Below are positions 48,011-59,900 of a DNA stretch of 64,000 bases, piece after piece. The position numbers and the translations under genes were made by a program. Each line of letters begins with the position of its first letter. The stretch's first letter is position 1. Under the pieces are notes generated by a model. That model saw nothing but the letters and a program-made list of their open reading frames with translations, searched no databases and had not been told where the DNA came from. This DNA comes from Trema orientale (lineage: Eukaryota; Streptophyta; Magnoliopsida; Rosales; Cannabaceae), in contig JXTC01000043.1 in NCBI GenBank assembly GCA_002914845.1, positions 961,328 to 1,025,327 of the forward strand. Reading direction: 5' to 3'.

Positions 48011-48940
48011 ATTTTCGAATTTCAAATCTGGAGGAGTGAATCAAATGGTTTTTAATAATAGTTCTTTTCATGATTCCATCTTAATTTTTTTATGTAGTCA
48101 TTTGTTCTGATATGTAACTTATTTTATTTTATTTTATTTTATTTTATTTGGGTAGAGCTTATCTGCTTCTTGTATATTTGAAATCCAAGGTTGTCCTTAA
48201 CAGTGTTTTTGTCATTTGTATCATGGAGCATAAGATCATAGTTATGGATTTGTGGGTTCTGAAAATCTTTTTAAGAGATGAGATTTGAATCAATGCTTGT
48301 AGAAGAAGAAAAATGGTGATTTGAAATAAAATTAAAGGTTGGATTCTTTTTTCTTTTTTTTTAAAAAAAGAAGCTGGATTAAAACTCTTTCTTTCAGTGT
48401 TTGTAGTTTGGGGAGTTATTGACCATTTGATTCCATTCGTGATCATTCAAATTTATGGACTATAGAATATTATACTTGGGCTTGAAAGATTATGGTGTAA
48501 ATCAGAAATTGGAGATAACAACTTTAACTGAGGTACATTTTGATTTTTGCAAACAGAGCGAAACAAGAACTCAAATTCTCTATGTGAATAAGCTTTTCTA
48601 ATCTATGTTTTTAATTTGAACTTTTGGTGTAATATGTCACCAATTTTCAGCTTTCTTATAATTCACCCACACTATGGCGAAGAGGATTCTCCTTCTTTAT
48701 TTATTTATTTCAAGAATTAATAGAATTACTATGTGAGCATGTGTTCTCCAAAATAAAGTTAAACAAAAATTTAAATATTACTTTACTTTCCTATATAAAC
48801 GTGCCATAAATGACTTTCCCAATAAATGAAAAAGCAAAGGAGAGGAGAGGAAGGATATTCACGATTACTTTTATTTTATGTTAATACTAATCCTAATTCT
48901 AATAGAGAGGTGACTAACGAACCAAAGAGATGTTTGTTTT
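48011..48940. other. Intergenic; promoter side of the F-box gene
   Basis: Contains an ATTTT microsatellite (48121-48149, about six copies) and AT-rich DNA. Nothing else recognised. Confidence 0.45.
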
Positions 48941-48943
48941 GAA

Positions 48944-48961
48944 TATATAAGTTAATCTTAA

Positions 48962-48993
<32 letters not shown>

Positions 48994-48994
48994 G
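48944..48994 (+). promoter_or_regulatory. TATA-like box and CT-repeat leader of the F-box gene
   Basis: A tatataa at 48944-48950 is followed by an almost pure CT repeat (48962-48993) that ends three bases before the ATG. CT-rich leaders are common in plant core promoters. Confidence 0.45.
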
Positions 48995-48996
48995 CG

Positions 48997-50238
48997 ATGG
49001 AGTTGGTTGCAGGTCCTCGTCGTCCAAGGGTTGTTGCCTGCGAATTATTCACATTCAGTGATGAGATGACTGAAGAGATTCTGTCGAGACTGGATGCTCA
49101 ATCCGTGATGCGGTGAAAGTGCGTGTGCAAATCATGGCGGTCTGTCATAACCCACCCAAGCTTCAAGCACCGCCACCTCAAACATCAGGTAAGTGGCGTT
49201 CTTTTCGACCTTCTGGGCATTTACTCCCTTCGCAGTGGCCGAGACTTGCGTCAGATTTGGTCTCAAATGTATCCCAATGTTGAGGACGACCCACCCGAAC
49301 CCGACGTTAAATTTATCACCATGATGGGTCATCATAATGGCGTGATTTGCTTGTCCTGCCTGAACCAGAATACTGCCTTCCTCTGGAACCCTTCAATCCG
49401 AAAGCTTAAAAAACTACCCCCTCTTGATCTTCCTTACCCTACCCATGGTGGTGGTGCTCCCCCCAGATCATCTTATTGGTACGGACTAGCGTACGTCGAC
49501 GACGCGGATGATTTTAAAGTGGTCGGCCTTTCTGGATGTGAAGAACAACGGTGTGGTCAGTTTTATTACGGTGCTAATTTTTTCAGAAGAGGCAACCGAG
49601 TTGGAGTTTACAGCTTGATGAGAAATTCATGGAAAACAACGTTGGAGATGCCTGACATATTTTCGGAACATGATCATGATGATGATCATGATCCAGAATC
49701 TTCCACTCTAATTGTGACTCAACCGCATCGTGTGTTCTCCTCCTCCCTTGTTGTTAATGGCTCCATTCATTGGTTAATCCATTACGGAAGACGACAAGTA
49801 AAAGGACTGCTAGAGTCTGTCGGGATAGTTGCCTTTGACGTAACCACCGAGGTGTTTAACCTGATTACCTCACCACCATCTCTGAAACTACGAAAAGGAT
49901 GTAGGTTCCATGGTATGTCACAATGGTATGGATGCCTGTCCCTGGTCAATTTCGAAACACCTGTGTCAGTTGAGATATGGGTCATGGACAACTACGGTGT
50001 CTCGGCGTCTTGGACCAAACGTTTCTCGCTCGACCTTCTTGAGTGCTGCCCCGTGACTGACGCTCCTGTCGTATTCTGGCCACATGCTCTTTGTGATAAT
50101 GGTAACCTCTTATTCGTTTATAGTGGAGATTTTTATCTTTATGATGTGAAGAACAATAGGGTTGAATGTGTCGCTCCACGTGGTCATTCAATAATAAGGC
50201 AAGCAACTACCTATGTCGAGAGTATGTTTCTAAGTTGA
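48997..50238 (+). pseudogene. F-box/FBA-type gene with in-frame TGA in the F-box
   Basis: The frame starts at ATG 48997 (MELVAGPRRPRVVACELF) and runs to TAA 50236-50238, 414 codons in one exon, with one interruption: TGA at 49114-49116. The TGA sits inside the F-box (MTEEILSRLDAQSVMR-stop-KCVCKSWRSVITHPSF); a TGG-to-TGA change would explain it. Downstream, residues about 70-410 form an F-box-associated (FBA) domain with NGVICL, AFLWNPSIRKLKKLP, WYGLAYVDDADDFKVV, VGVYSLMRNSWKTT and SVEIWVMDNYG. F-box proteins join Skp1 in SCF ubiquitin ligases through the F-box while FBA binds substrate. If the TGA is real, only a protein without F-box could be made from a later start. The rest of the frame is clean, so the lesion is recent or a sequencing error. 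Confidence 0.85.
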
Positions 50239-50362
50239 AAAAGGAATGGGGAGAGAATTTCAGGCATACTTCGGCTCTCGTAACATTATTGCTGCTACCC
50301 CTCACCCACCACTAGTCCAGTACTAATCTTTAATTATAAGTGTTTTTATGCATTTATTTTTA

Positions 50363-50554
50363 GGGTGCGTCTACAGTAGGTGCGTCTACAGTAGGGGCGT
50401 CCCTACGTAAGACCCTGTTTATACACCGTTTGATGGGAATCTCTGTATAAACAGATTCCTCACAGATTTCCATCAAACGGTGTATAAACATGAGCCTTAC
50501 GTAGGGACGTCTCTACTATAGCCGCCTCCTTAAGCCTCTACTATAGCCGCCTCC
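50363..50554. mobile_element. Mutator-like MITE, copy C, with doubled ends
   Basis: A 192-bp palindromic element flanked by a perfect 9-bp duplication ttattttta (50354-50362 and 50555-50563). The core equals copy B. Both ends are extended: gtgcgtctacagtag occurs twice at the left and cctctactatagccgcctcctta twice at the right. It lies about 125 bp after the F-box stop, probably in its 3' UTR. Confidence 0.82.
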
Positions 50555-50569
50555 TTATTTTTATTCTGA

Positions 50570-50960
50570 TGCTGGCGCTTATATAGCACAGACTTTTCCT
50601 TCTCTTTTCAGTCTGGGATATTATGAACGTACTCTGTTTTTTATTGGTTTGTTAAGTCTTATCATGCGTCCTCCTTTTCTTTTATTGCTTACTACTTCTT
50701 CTGTATTCTACTTGTGGAGATATCTATTCTCAAGTTGAATTAGAGAATAAACCAGAACTAATGGCATGAATCATTTGTATTTTGTACTAGTGTTACTGGC
50801 ACCCTCTCCTGATTGGGAAGCCAGAATAATGGATGCCCATGCTTGATTGGTCGCGCATGATTGTTGTCTCAAAGCTTTTAACATACTATTGAAAATATCA
50901 ATGTAGTTTGATCACTTGAAATTATTAGGCAAAACTATTCCAGGGTCATGGGAGCAGATT
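50570..50960. repeat. F-box 3' flank, duplicated at 52365-52650
   Basis: Words such as gcgctta, cttatca, ttgcttactactt, gaatcatttgtattttgtactag and gtagtttgatcacttgaaatta occur in the same order here and at about 52365-52650. This indicates an old segmental duplication of the sequence downstream of an F-box gene. The second copy lacks a nearby F-box coding region. Confidence 0.7.
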
Positions 50961-52364
50961 TAAGCATCACTTGTCTCAAAGCTCTTGACATAGTATTAAG
51001 CATCATAGCATGGAAGCAGATTTAAGTATTCATGAACCTTTCTACTTGTTTCATGAGCACTGCTAAGGATTTTTTTATTACCATTATGCAAACTATCGTT
51101 ACTGAACATTACAGTTTCTTCTACTACTACTATGGGAATCATGTGCTTAACATGTGAGCAGTAAATTTTGAAACAAAGCAATAAAATTGTTTCTACACAA
51201 AGACTTGAAGGCAACATTCAGTAACAGAATGTAGACTCGAATTTGTTAAGAGTAATATACTATGTAATATAACAATTATGGTAGTGGTTTGAGTGAAGTA
51301 ATTATCAGTTAGGGGTTAACCCTTACATGATGGATGAATAAAAGAACAACTCAAGAGTATAACAAGGAAGACAAGACAGTAGATCAAGGTTTGAAGGAGA
51401 TACAACAGAGGACATTTACTTGTAACAGGTAGCAGATCAGATGAAAGACAATGAATTTTGTACAATCGCATTTCACCAGGTACCTTCGGATTCTTAATGC
51501 ATTAATATATAAACAGAATATTTAATTCTACAATTAACGAACAAAAGATCCTAAATTAAAATGTATCAACTAAAATATTTATTAGGAAGAACCCTAAAAC
51601 AAAATAAGAAGTGGCTAACCAACTTCTAGGAGAGACATAATTAACTGTACTAGCTTAGTGTTGGCATCTTATGTCAACACCCGAATCTGTATTTTGGGAC
51701 ACACCAAAGTCATTAGTAGAGCAATCCTACATTTGTTATAATAGATTGTCACGTGTTGAAACGAATCTGCCCATTTGGGAATTAAGATTTGTGCAATACG
51801 TGTTGTTGAGTCTAGAGGTTTCTAGAATTTGTATTATTATTATTATTATTATTTGAAAGGATAGAGGTTTCTAGAATTTAGGATCGCGTAAATTTTGGAT
51901 TATGTGTGAGGAGATTGACACAAGCTCAGGAGCGTTTTCAAAAGAGAATAAGAATAAGAAGATTGAAAACTCGGAGAAAAAGTAAGGATTTATCTTATAT
52001 TTACAAGATATGTTTTTACATGTTTTTTTTCAAAACTATCCTCTACCTTTTAAATGGATTTCAAAGTGTTTTTCTAGAAATATGTATTGATCTAAGAGTT
52101 TTTAATTTATTAAAGTCGTGTATTTACTCCTGGAAAAATTCATGGTCTTTTACGTATAAAAAACTCTCAATCTTTTCTAATGTTCACGTTTTTTACGGGC
52201 TGTTGTAACAGACCTGATTTTGTCATAACAATGAACATATTTTCTTAAAAAAAACGTGAATGATTAAAATACAATGCTTTAACGTAATGTCACTAACTTA
52301 ATCGCATTTAAACTGGTATTTCAATTAGAAAATAAGTAGGACTCTATTTCATAACTTAATCACA
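50961..52364. other. Intergenic, nothing recognised
   Basis: No gene. Contains a small duplicate of tagaggtttctagaattt (about 51813 and 51863) around an ATT microsatellite. Confidence 0.45.
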
Positions 52365-52552
52365 TAAGCGCTTACTTGTGTAACACAGAATTTTCTGTTT
52401 CTTTTCGGTTTGGAATATTTATGAATGTAATTTGGTTTTCTATTTTGAATCTGATTTTTATTGTTTTGTCGAGTCTTATCAAGTTTCGTCCTTTTGCTTA
52501 TTGCTTACTACTTATTGTAATACACCAGAACTAAATGCACGAATCATTTGTA

Positions 52553-52965
52553 TTTTGTACTAGAGTGACTGGCACGAGGCTTTTAACATATTAAGAATAT
52601 CAGTGTAGTTTGATCACTTGAAATTAGACAAAAATATTCCAGGGGCATGCGATGAAATTAGTACATGCAACAACGCTAGTAAAACTCCTCAGGATATCAT
52701 AAATGATGGTTCAAAGCTTAAGAACAGAACTTGTCTTGTTTCATTTTTGATAGTTTCANTTTTGTACTAGAGTGACTGGCACGAGGCTTTTAACATATTA
52801 AGAATATCAGTGTAGTTTGATCACTTGAAATTAGACAAAAATATTCCAGGGGCATGCGAAGAAATTAGTACATGCAACAACGCTAGTAAAACTCCTCAGG
52901 ATATCATAAATGATGGTTCAAAGCTTAAGAACAGAACTTGTCTTGTTTCATTTTTGATAGTTTCA
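52553..52965. repeat. 206-bp direct duplication joined by a single N
   Basis: 52553-52758 and 52760-52965 are almost identical (one difference seen: gcgatgaa against gcgaagaa), and the only base between them is an N at 52759. This looks like two overlapping contig ends joined without merging rather than a biological tandem repeat. Confidence 0.85.
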
Positions 52966-53948
52966 CACTTCCAAATCTACCAGTTTTAATAGAAGCAATA
53001 AGAAGTAAGAAGAGAAGATGACCAAGACTTGAAATTAAAGCTGAATGACCGTCTAGCCATCTAACAGAGTCGAATTGGCGATTGAGCAGCGTTCTCTTTC
53101 TCCGGGGACATGTTTTATTTACTTATTTATTTATTTATTTTTGTGGCTGTGAAGTTGGGATTGATGATTGGTTTTAGTGAAATGCATATTTGAGACAACC
53201 TTGAGTTGTTTTGTGAATTGGTTTGAGTGTTTTACCACTTGTGCATACTTTGAACTTCAGAATTTTGCAGTTGCTTGCATTGTCTTTGATGGAATGCTTC
53301 CGATTTCAGACTTCTCCTTTCTGAATTATTTCCATTTTGCCAAATTATTACATCGCTATTATGTTAAAAGCAACAAGCACAATGATCATTTTAGTCGGAA
53401 TGAAGCAACAAGCACCATTTTTAGGACCAGATAGTGCCCCTCCAAGGCTCTTATCTTGCCTAGTACCCCACCATTTTTAAGACCAAACAAGAGACCGCAA
53501 AGGATTGGGCTATTTAGTCCATTCCCTTCCTCTAATACTGTCCACCAAACACGCCAACTAAATTGGCAAAAGTAGCTCCCAAATAAACAAATAATGAGTC
53601 ATGTACAAAATTACAATGCACCAATGAATTTCGTTACTGCACCACTAGAAGAATCCAAAATTTTAGCACCACAGTCGCCCAGTATAAGCCTCTAGCTCGT
53701 ATCTCCCTCTGTTTTTCTTCTCGATTTTACATCATTTTCCAGAAAAATAATGATCAAAAGCTAGCAGCTAACATTAGAAAAATTTAATCACCAACTATAC
53801 AAATAGAGATTTTAGCTCTACTCAGATTAGCCGTCAGATTAGCCTGGAAAGCCATCCAAAAACTGGAGTGCGAATTTGGAATTGCAGGTGCAGCAACTCG
53901 TAACCAACAAAATCTTCGAAATCACCGTATGTACACAACACTAAGTTA
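52966..53948. other. Intergenic and 3' region of the MORC gene
   Basis: The right part is probably the MORC 3' UTR (minus strand). An ATTT microsatellite lies near 53111-53140. No other gene recognised. Confidence 0.45.
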
Positions 53949-56900
53949 TCAACGTTCCACTTTTCCATTAGAAGGAAACTTCACCTTTTCCAGCAGCCTA
54001 ACCTTGTCAAGCAACCCTTGGATGGTTGTGGATGCATCCTTTAGGAAACAGTCACTCACGTTATAAGTGGTTCAAGGAAATAAGAAGGAATAACATGAAT
54101 AATACAGGTGAAACACAGTGTCACTCAGAATACCTGCAGCTTATCTCTCAGATTTTTCTCCTCATTGTCTCGCCGATCCCTTTCCTCTGAAAATATGTCG
54201 ATAAGGCTTTCTTGTTCCTTGTTCAATTCCTCAATCTTTTGTTCTGCTGCTTGCAGCTGATCAAAGATAAAGCAGCAATTACAATTACAACAAAAATGAA
54301 AAGCTTGAACTCAGCTAGATATCTATCAAATATGAATCCAGTTTGCCAATCAAGGGGGCAGGTTGGAGGTGGAATGAATAAAGATATCTGCCACAACAGG
54401 TCAAATGTGCAATACAGGCTGTATAGACATAAATATTTGTAAGTACAATATTCACACAGGGAAATAATCGTCTAAGAGTAGCACCAATTTCTTTCCCACA
54501 TAAAGTTCATCGTCATATAAATTATTTACCGAGTTTCTAAAGGATTGACAGTCGAGGCACATACCTGAGTTTCTAGTGACTTGCACCTATCTTTTTCATA
54601 CTGCAATTCCTGCACTAGATCACCTAAAATCTCTCCTTCTGTTTTCTTCAATCTACAAAGACAAGAATAGACAATAGTATATCGAGTGAGAGAAAGATGA
54701 TAAAAGTACATGATCAACATAAAATAGCTTGATATACTTGAGTTCCGAGGGTCAGAAGAAGTACTTTTCCTTCAATTCACAGTTCTCTTCTCTCAACTGC
54801 TCAAGAGTGCGTAAGTCTGAATCTGAGTCAGAAGGAAAATGTCTGGTATCATTAACAGCACTTCCCTGACAAATTTAGAAAAGCAATTAGTAAAAACAAT
54901 CTACAGCATAAACATAATAAGTTACATAGCCATCAAGAAAACCAGGGTAATTAGGGCTATCACAACAATCAAACACTAGAAAGTAAAACAACAAAGGCGG
55001 TACTTACAGGGAACACTGAAAAACTTTAGACCAAAAGAGTAACATTGTCATAAGTCATTGTTTTACCATCCATTACAAGATCTTTAACAGCAACTGAAAA
55101 TTACCTTTGATTGAGACAGTTTAGTGGGTTGAACATTGCTTCCTCCTAATCCACAATCCTCTTGAGATTCAGTATCTTCCCTAGATAAATACGACCAAGT
55201 CGCATGTGAACCATCTTTGCTTTTATCTTCCCTAGATAAAGACGACGGAGTCGCATGTGAACCATCTTTGCCAAAAGCTCTCTTAGCAGGGATTGCCTTA
55301 TGATTGCTTCCATTTGCTTTTTTATCAACTACAGGAGTATGCATGTGATCACTATCACTTTCATCACTAACGTTCTGAGCGGGAGGGGATGATAGTTTAG
55401 AAGAACTTGTTCCCTTCTGATGAGAGTGTGAATGGATTTTGTCTGAAATTGGGGGTGCTCTATCGCTTAAGCTACTACTTTTCCTTTTAGAAGGAGTAGT
55501 TTGAGGAAGGTAATCAGGAGAGTTTTCTGAAAAAATTATGAAGACTTTGTAAGAGATGAGGAGGTTGCCGTTGGTCACTTCAATATCAGTGAACAAAGAA
55601 GAAGACACTAAAAAGAATGCAGAAATTAAACAATAAAGGCCCCCAAACAATACCTCTATCAGTTCCATTGCGTGGCTTGTCTTTACGGAACGAAACATAG
55701 CCAATTTTCTGACAGTTAGATGCCCTAAATGGAAATAAGCCATTAGAAACTTAATAGATGAACGGCAAAAACAAGTCTAGAAGCAGTTTGAAAATTGAAC
55801 TCAAAGACTTCTAACCAGTAATTCTTTTGCATTTGTAGTAATCGTGCCTCAAGTCTTGAAAGAACTGTTGTACGCTCAAATCCCTGCTTATCATGAGCTG
55901 GTTCAACAAAGTTAGCTTCCAATACACCTGTTAGCAGATATTAAGAGCATCAGAAGTTGAACTCCAAATAATCAATCAGAGCAGTGCAATTTGATCAGAA
56001 ACAACACCTATAACTCCACGACCCTGACTGCTTGCAGCATTCCAAAGCCTCCAAAAAGGCTGCAACACAACAAATCTCATAAGCAAAAACTCCTTAATTA
56101 CCTGACTCCTTAATCAACAAAGTTAGCCCACAATTTCCATGTTCGTGGGGAGCTAGTATTAATTATGAAAGCTTTTTAAAGCAAAAGTACCTTAATCAGT
56201 CGATTCTTGTGATAGACATTAAATCCTTGAACATCAATATGATGTTTTGCATCCTTTACAAACCCAATGGTGACATCAGCAACCATCTAATGACAACAAA
56301 AACCTGAAATCAGAAATAACTAAATGTGGACATAGAACTATGAAAATTTTCTCCTCATAGAATATTACATTTTTATCTTTTGAGATCCCATCAGCACCAG
56401 GTTGTGGCCGGTATTTAACTTTCTCTGAGAACATCATATCATTAACTATGTTGTGGTGCTCAACATCTTTTCCTCGAAGAATGATTCGAAAGCCAGGAGG
56501 AAGCCTCAAATAGAGAATTGATGCATAACTCTGGAGTCAAAATAAACTTGATTAAATTAAATAGTAAGAACACAGGATAATACATCACCAATCTGAGCCC
56601 AAAGAAGCTCAATCGGATTCTCATTTGCATAGTCTCAATACCCGTAATGAGTGTCGATAAGTCAAAAAGTGCCGAGAATTGGGGAACTGTTTAGCCATTT
56701 GTATATTCTTCTCATCTCGATTGACCCCTCTAATTTGAATATCCTGTAATCATAAATAATTATAAACTAATCCTATAGGAGGAATTTTGCTCAATGAAAA
56801 AGGAAGAATGAGTGAAAATAGGAATCTAGAGGCATACATGTGGATCAGCATCAAATTCAAGCTCCAACTGTCCTTGATCATCCTCCCAAAGATTGTATAT

Positions 56901-59900
56901 GAATATTCGTGTTCCATGATCTTTCATCAAAGAAAACTAAAAAGTACGTGAAGCAACAAAGTTAATGACTACACATGGCAAAGCCTTTTGAAGAGACCAA
57001 GAGATAGTGAGTTCCTAGAAAAACTTTTAGGCTCCGTTCGGAACCCGGATTTTAAAGGAAAAAAAACTGTAAGGAAAAAGTCATGGAAAAAGAATGAGGA
57101 AAATGCTTTTCTTAAAAGTTTATAGACCTTTATTTTCACACTTTTAGTTTTTACTAATTAATATGTCAACATTCTATATATAACAAAATAACATTAAATC
57201 AAGCTTTTGCTTTTCTTGAAAAAAAATTTCAATCAATTTTTGTTTCAATCTAAACAAGAGAACATGGAATCTCTTGGAATTTTTTTCTTTCCCTCTGAAA
57301 ATCCAAGTTCCAAACGGAGCCTTAAGCTTTTGATGCTTTCTACTAGTATTGTCTGATATCCTATTTTATCATACTTTACATTCATCAAAAGCTGATAAAT
57401 AAGCTGAATCGTGAGTTGCATAACAAGTTTGACTATGTAATTTACTGGCAATCACCTGGCGAAGAAGCTCCGCTTCATTAAAGAATGGAGACCATTGAAC
57501 TATTGTTTCCAGATTTTTGTCCCAATCACTAAGAGAAGACCGCACCATCTTTTTCCATCCCCCTCCTCCACTTTCATAGTCAAGCTTTCGATTTGATTCA
57601 CCCAACAAAATACGGTTAGAAGATATGTAGTGTAAATTCTATTATGTAATGACACTGATAAAAATATAACAACCACATTCAGAAATCAAGAATCAAGACT
57701 GAAATTTAAAACCTTAAGCAATTATCGAGAACTGAAAATGTAACTTTTAGAGAGAAAAAGTTGAAGATAGAGACAAAGGAGAGGCAGTTTGTACAGAACC
57801 AATGATTTACATTAAGATGGTGCAGTTGCTTTTAAGAGTAGGACATAATACTATGCAGATGTTCATCCTAGTATATCGAGTGAACAACATTTGGCCATAA
57901 CATTGATATTAAACTAAATCACTGTTCAATACAAACATGACACCACTGCATTTAATTTAATTACAAATAGAACTTTTGTGAAGTGCATCAAGCATAACTA
58001 AAATGAATGTAACTGAGAAAGGCAATAATTTAAAGTCATTACCATAGGAACTACAATATCTTCCTTCCCTGTACTCCTCAAAAATGTGTACGACAACAGT
58101 CCAATGCTCTGTGTAAGCCTGAAAACAATATTGCAATGTCTAATTTAGTCCCAACACATGTAATATCTAGATAGTAATTATTACAATTTTTTAAAGACAA
58201 GGACAAAATGAGAAAAGCATAGCAAACATGCATGCTGAGAAAGCAAACACACGTGCATTTTGCACAATGGTGATTTCACCATCATCAATATCAAAAATTT
58301 TGAACTACTTGCATACAGAATCTGACAGTAACTCATCAAGTTTACCCTCCACAACACCCCCTTCCCCTTCCCTTCCACCAACACAAACCCAACCCCGTAT
58401 AGGGGGGAGAAACAAGATCACAGTCCGTCTCAGTCCTATCAGATTAAATCTCCTTCCCCAAGAAAAAGTATCATACATGCATATTCATTTGTCTTATGTC
58501 TTCAGAAAACTATCAAAACTATGTCAAAAGGGGAAAACAGGATATCCTTCTATTAATTCACCTTCATCCCTAAAACAAGGTCAAGCTTTGTTCACTATGT
58601 CCAAAAGATCAAGATGGTAGATTTGAATTCTGAAACATGCATTTATGTGTCCGCCTAAAGAAAAAAATATGATGACCTAACTCAAATATTAAACATGTGC
58701 TGCACATGACACAAAATTTGATTATAATTTACTTATTAACAGTTACAGAAATCTCAGATGCATTACGATTCATGAGAATGACAAAAAATAAGAGAAACTA
58801 AAATACTTGCACTAACAACCTCAAATATTAACTTGATTTACTCTCAAGATGAAGGAAGGAGAAGAAGAAGAATTTTCAGTAAAAACCACTGCCCATTACA
58901 GAAAAAGCAACACAATAAAAAACTGGAGGAGTTTAAGAATAAACATTGAATGAAGAAAAAAGAAAAACCTTTCTCCATCTTTTCCCTGGCAACGAGAAAA
59001 CACAATCACATCTGCACCAAGTCTCATGGTACTAGTTTTAAAACCATTTCCATCTGAAAAACAAGCAAAGAAAACTCCATCTTAGTTATTTTCTTTCAAA
59101 AGAAAAAAAAAAATGTAGCAGTAGCAGAAATAAACACAAAATTGTTTTCCTTCCCCCCCAAAAAAAAAAAAAAAACACGAAATTGTTTGTCAAAGACCAG
59201 TTTCTACATTGTCCAATGGTGTTTGCTAATTTGCTTTTCTCAGAATACCCCAGTGACATGCAATGCCGCATCTTATCTGGATTCATCCCACCACCATTAT
59301 CTGGAAAAGAAAATCCAATAAATACTCCATATGAAATATCATAACTTCTGAAGATTATCATCTCAGAACATTACGAAAAAGATAGATCATGCAAAAAGGA
59401 AACTAAGTCGAAGAAAAACCTACCTTCAATTAGCAACATTCTACCCGCATCTTTCTTATTCACAAGCATATCTATGTTAACATATGTAGCACCATTGCAG
59501 ACCTGATATTGGGATAATTATTGTTTTAGAAGATCTAAATGGAGAAAAATTCATTCTTAGCTCATTAAATATGAAAGAAATACCTCATCCAATGCATTGT
59601 CCAATAGCTCAGCAAAAGCTGCAGAGAATCACAAGTATGATCGATTATTATGAGACACATCAAATGGCACAGTCAATACGCTTTACTTACCTCCAAGAGC
59701 CCACTTATGACTGGTTGCATTGGAGTGAAGAAACTTTGGATGAACCCTAACATGATCCATGCCACCTACAAGACACACGCAACAAAAACTTAAAAATATC
59801 AGAACAAAACTAGTTAAAATGTTTAGAAGGAACGTGTTTTTTCTTTTTTTCTTTTCTTTCTCTTGGTGAAACTGAAATACAGAGGCTGTTCGGGTGCAAG

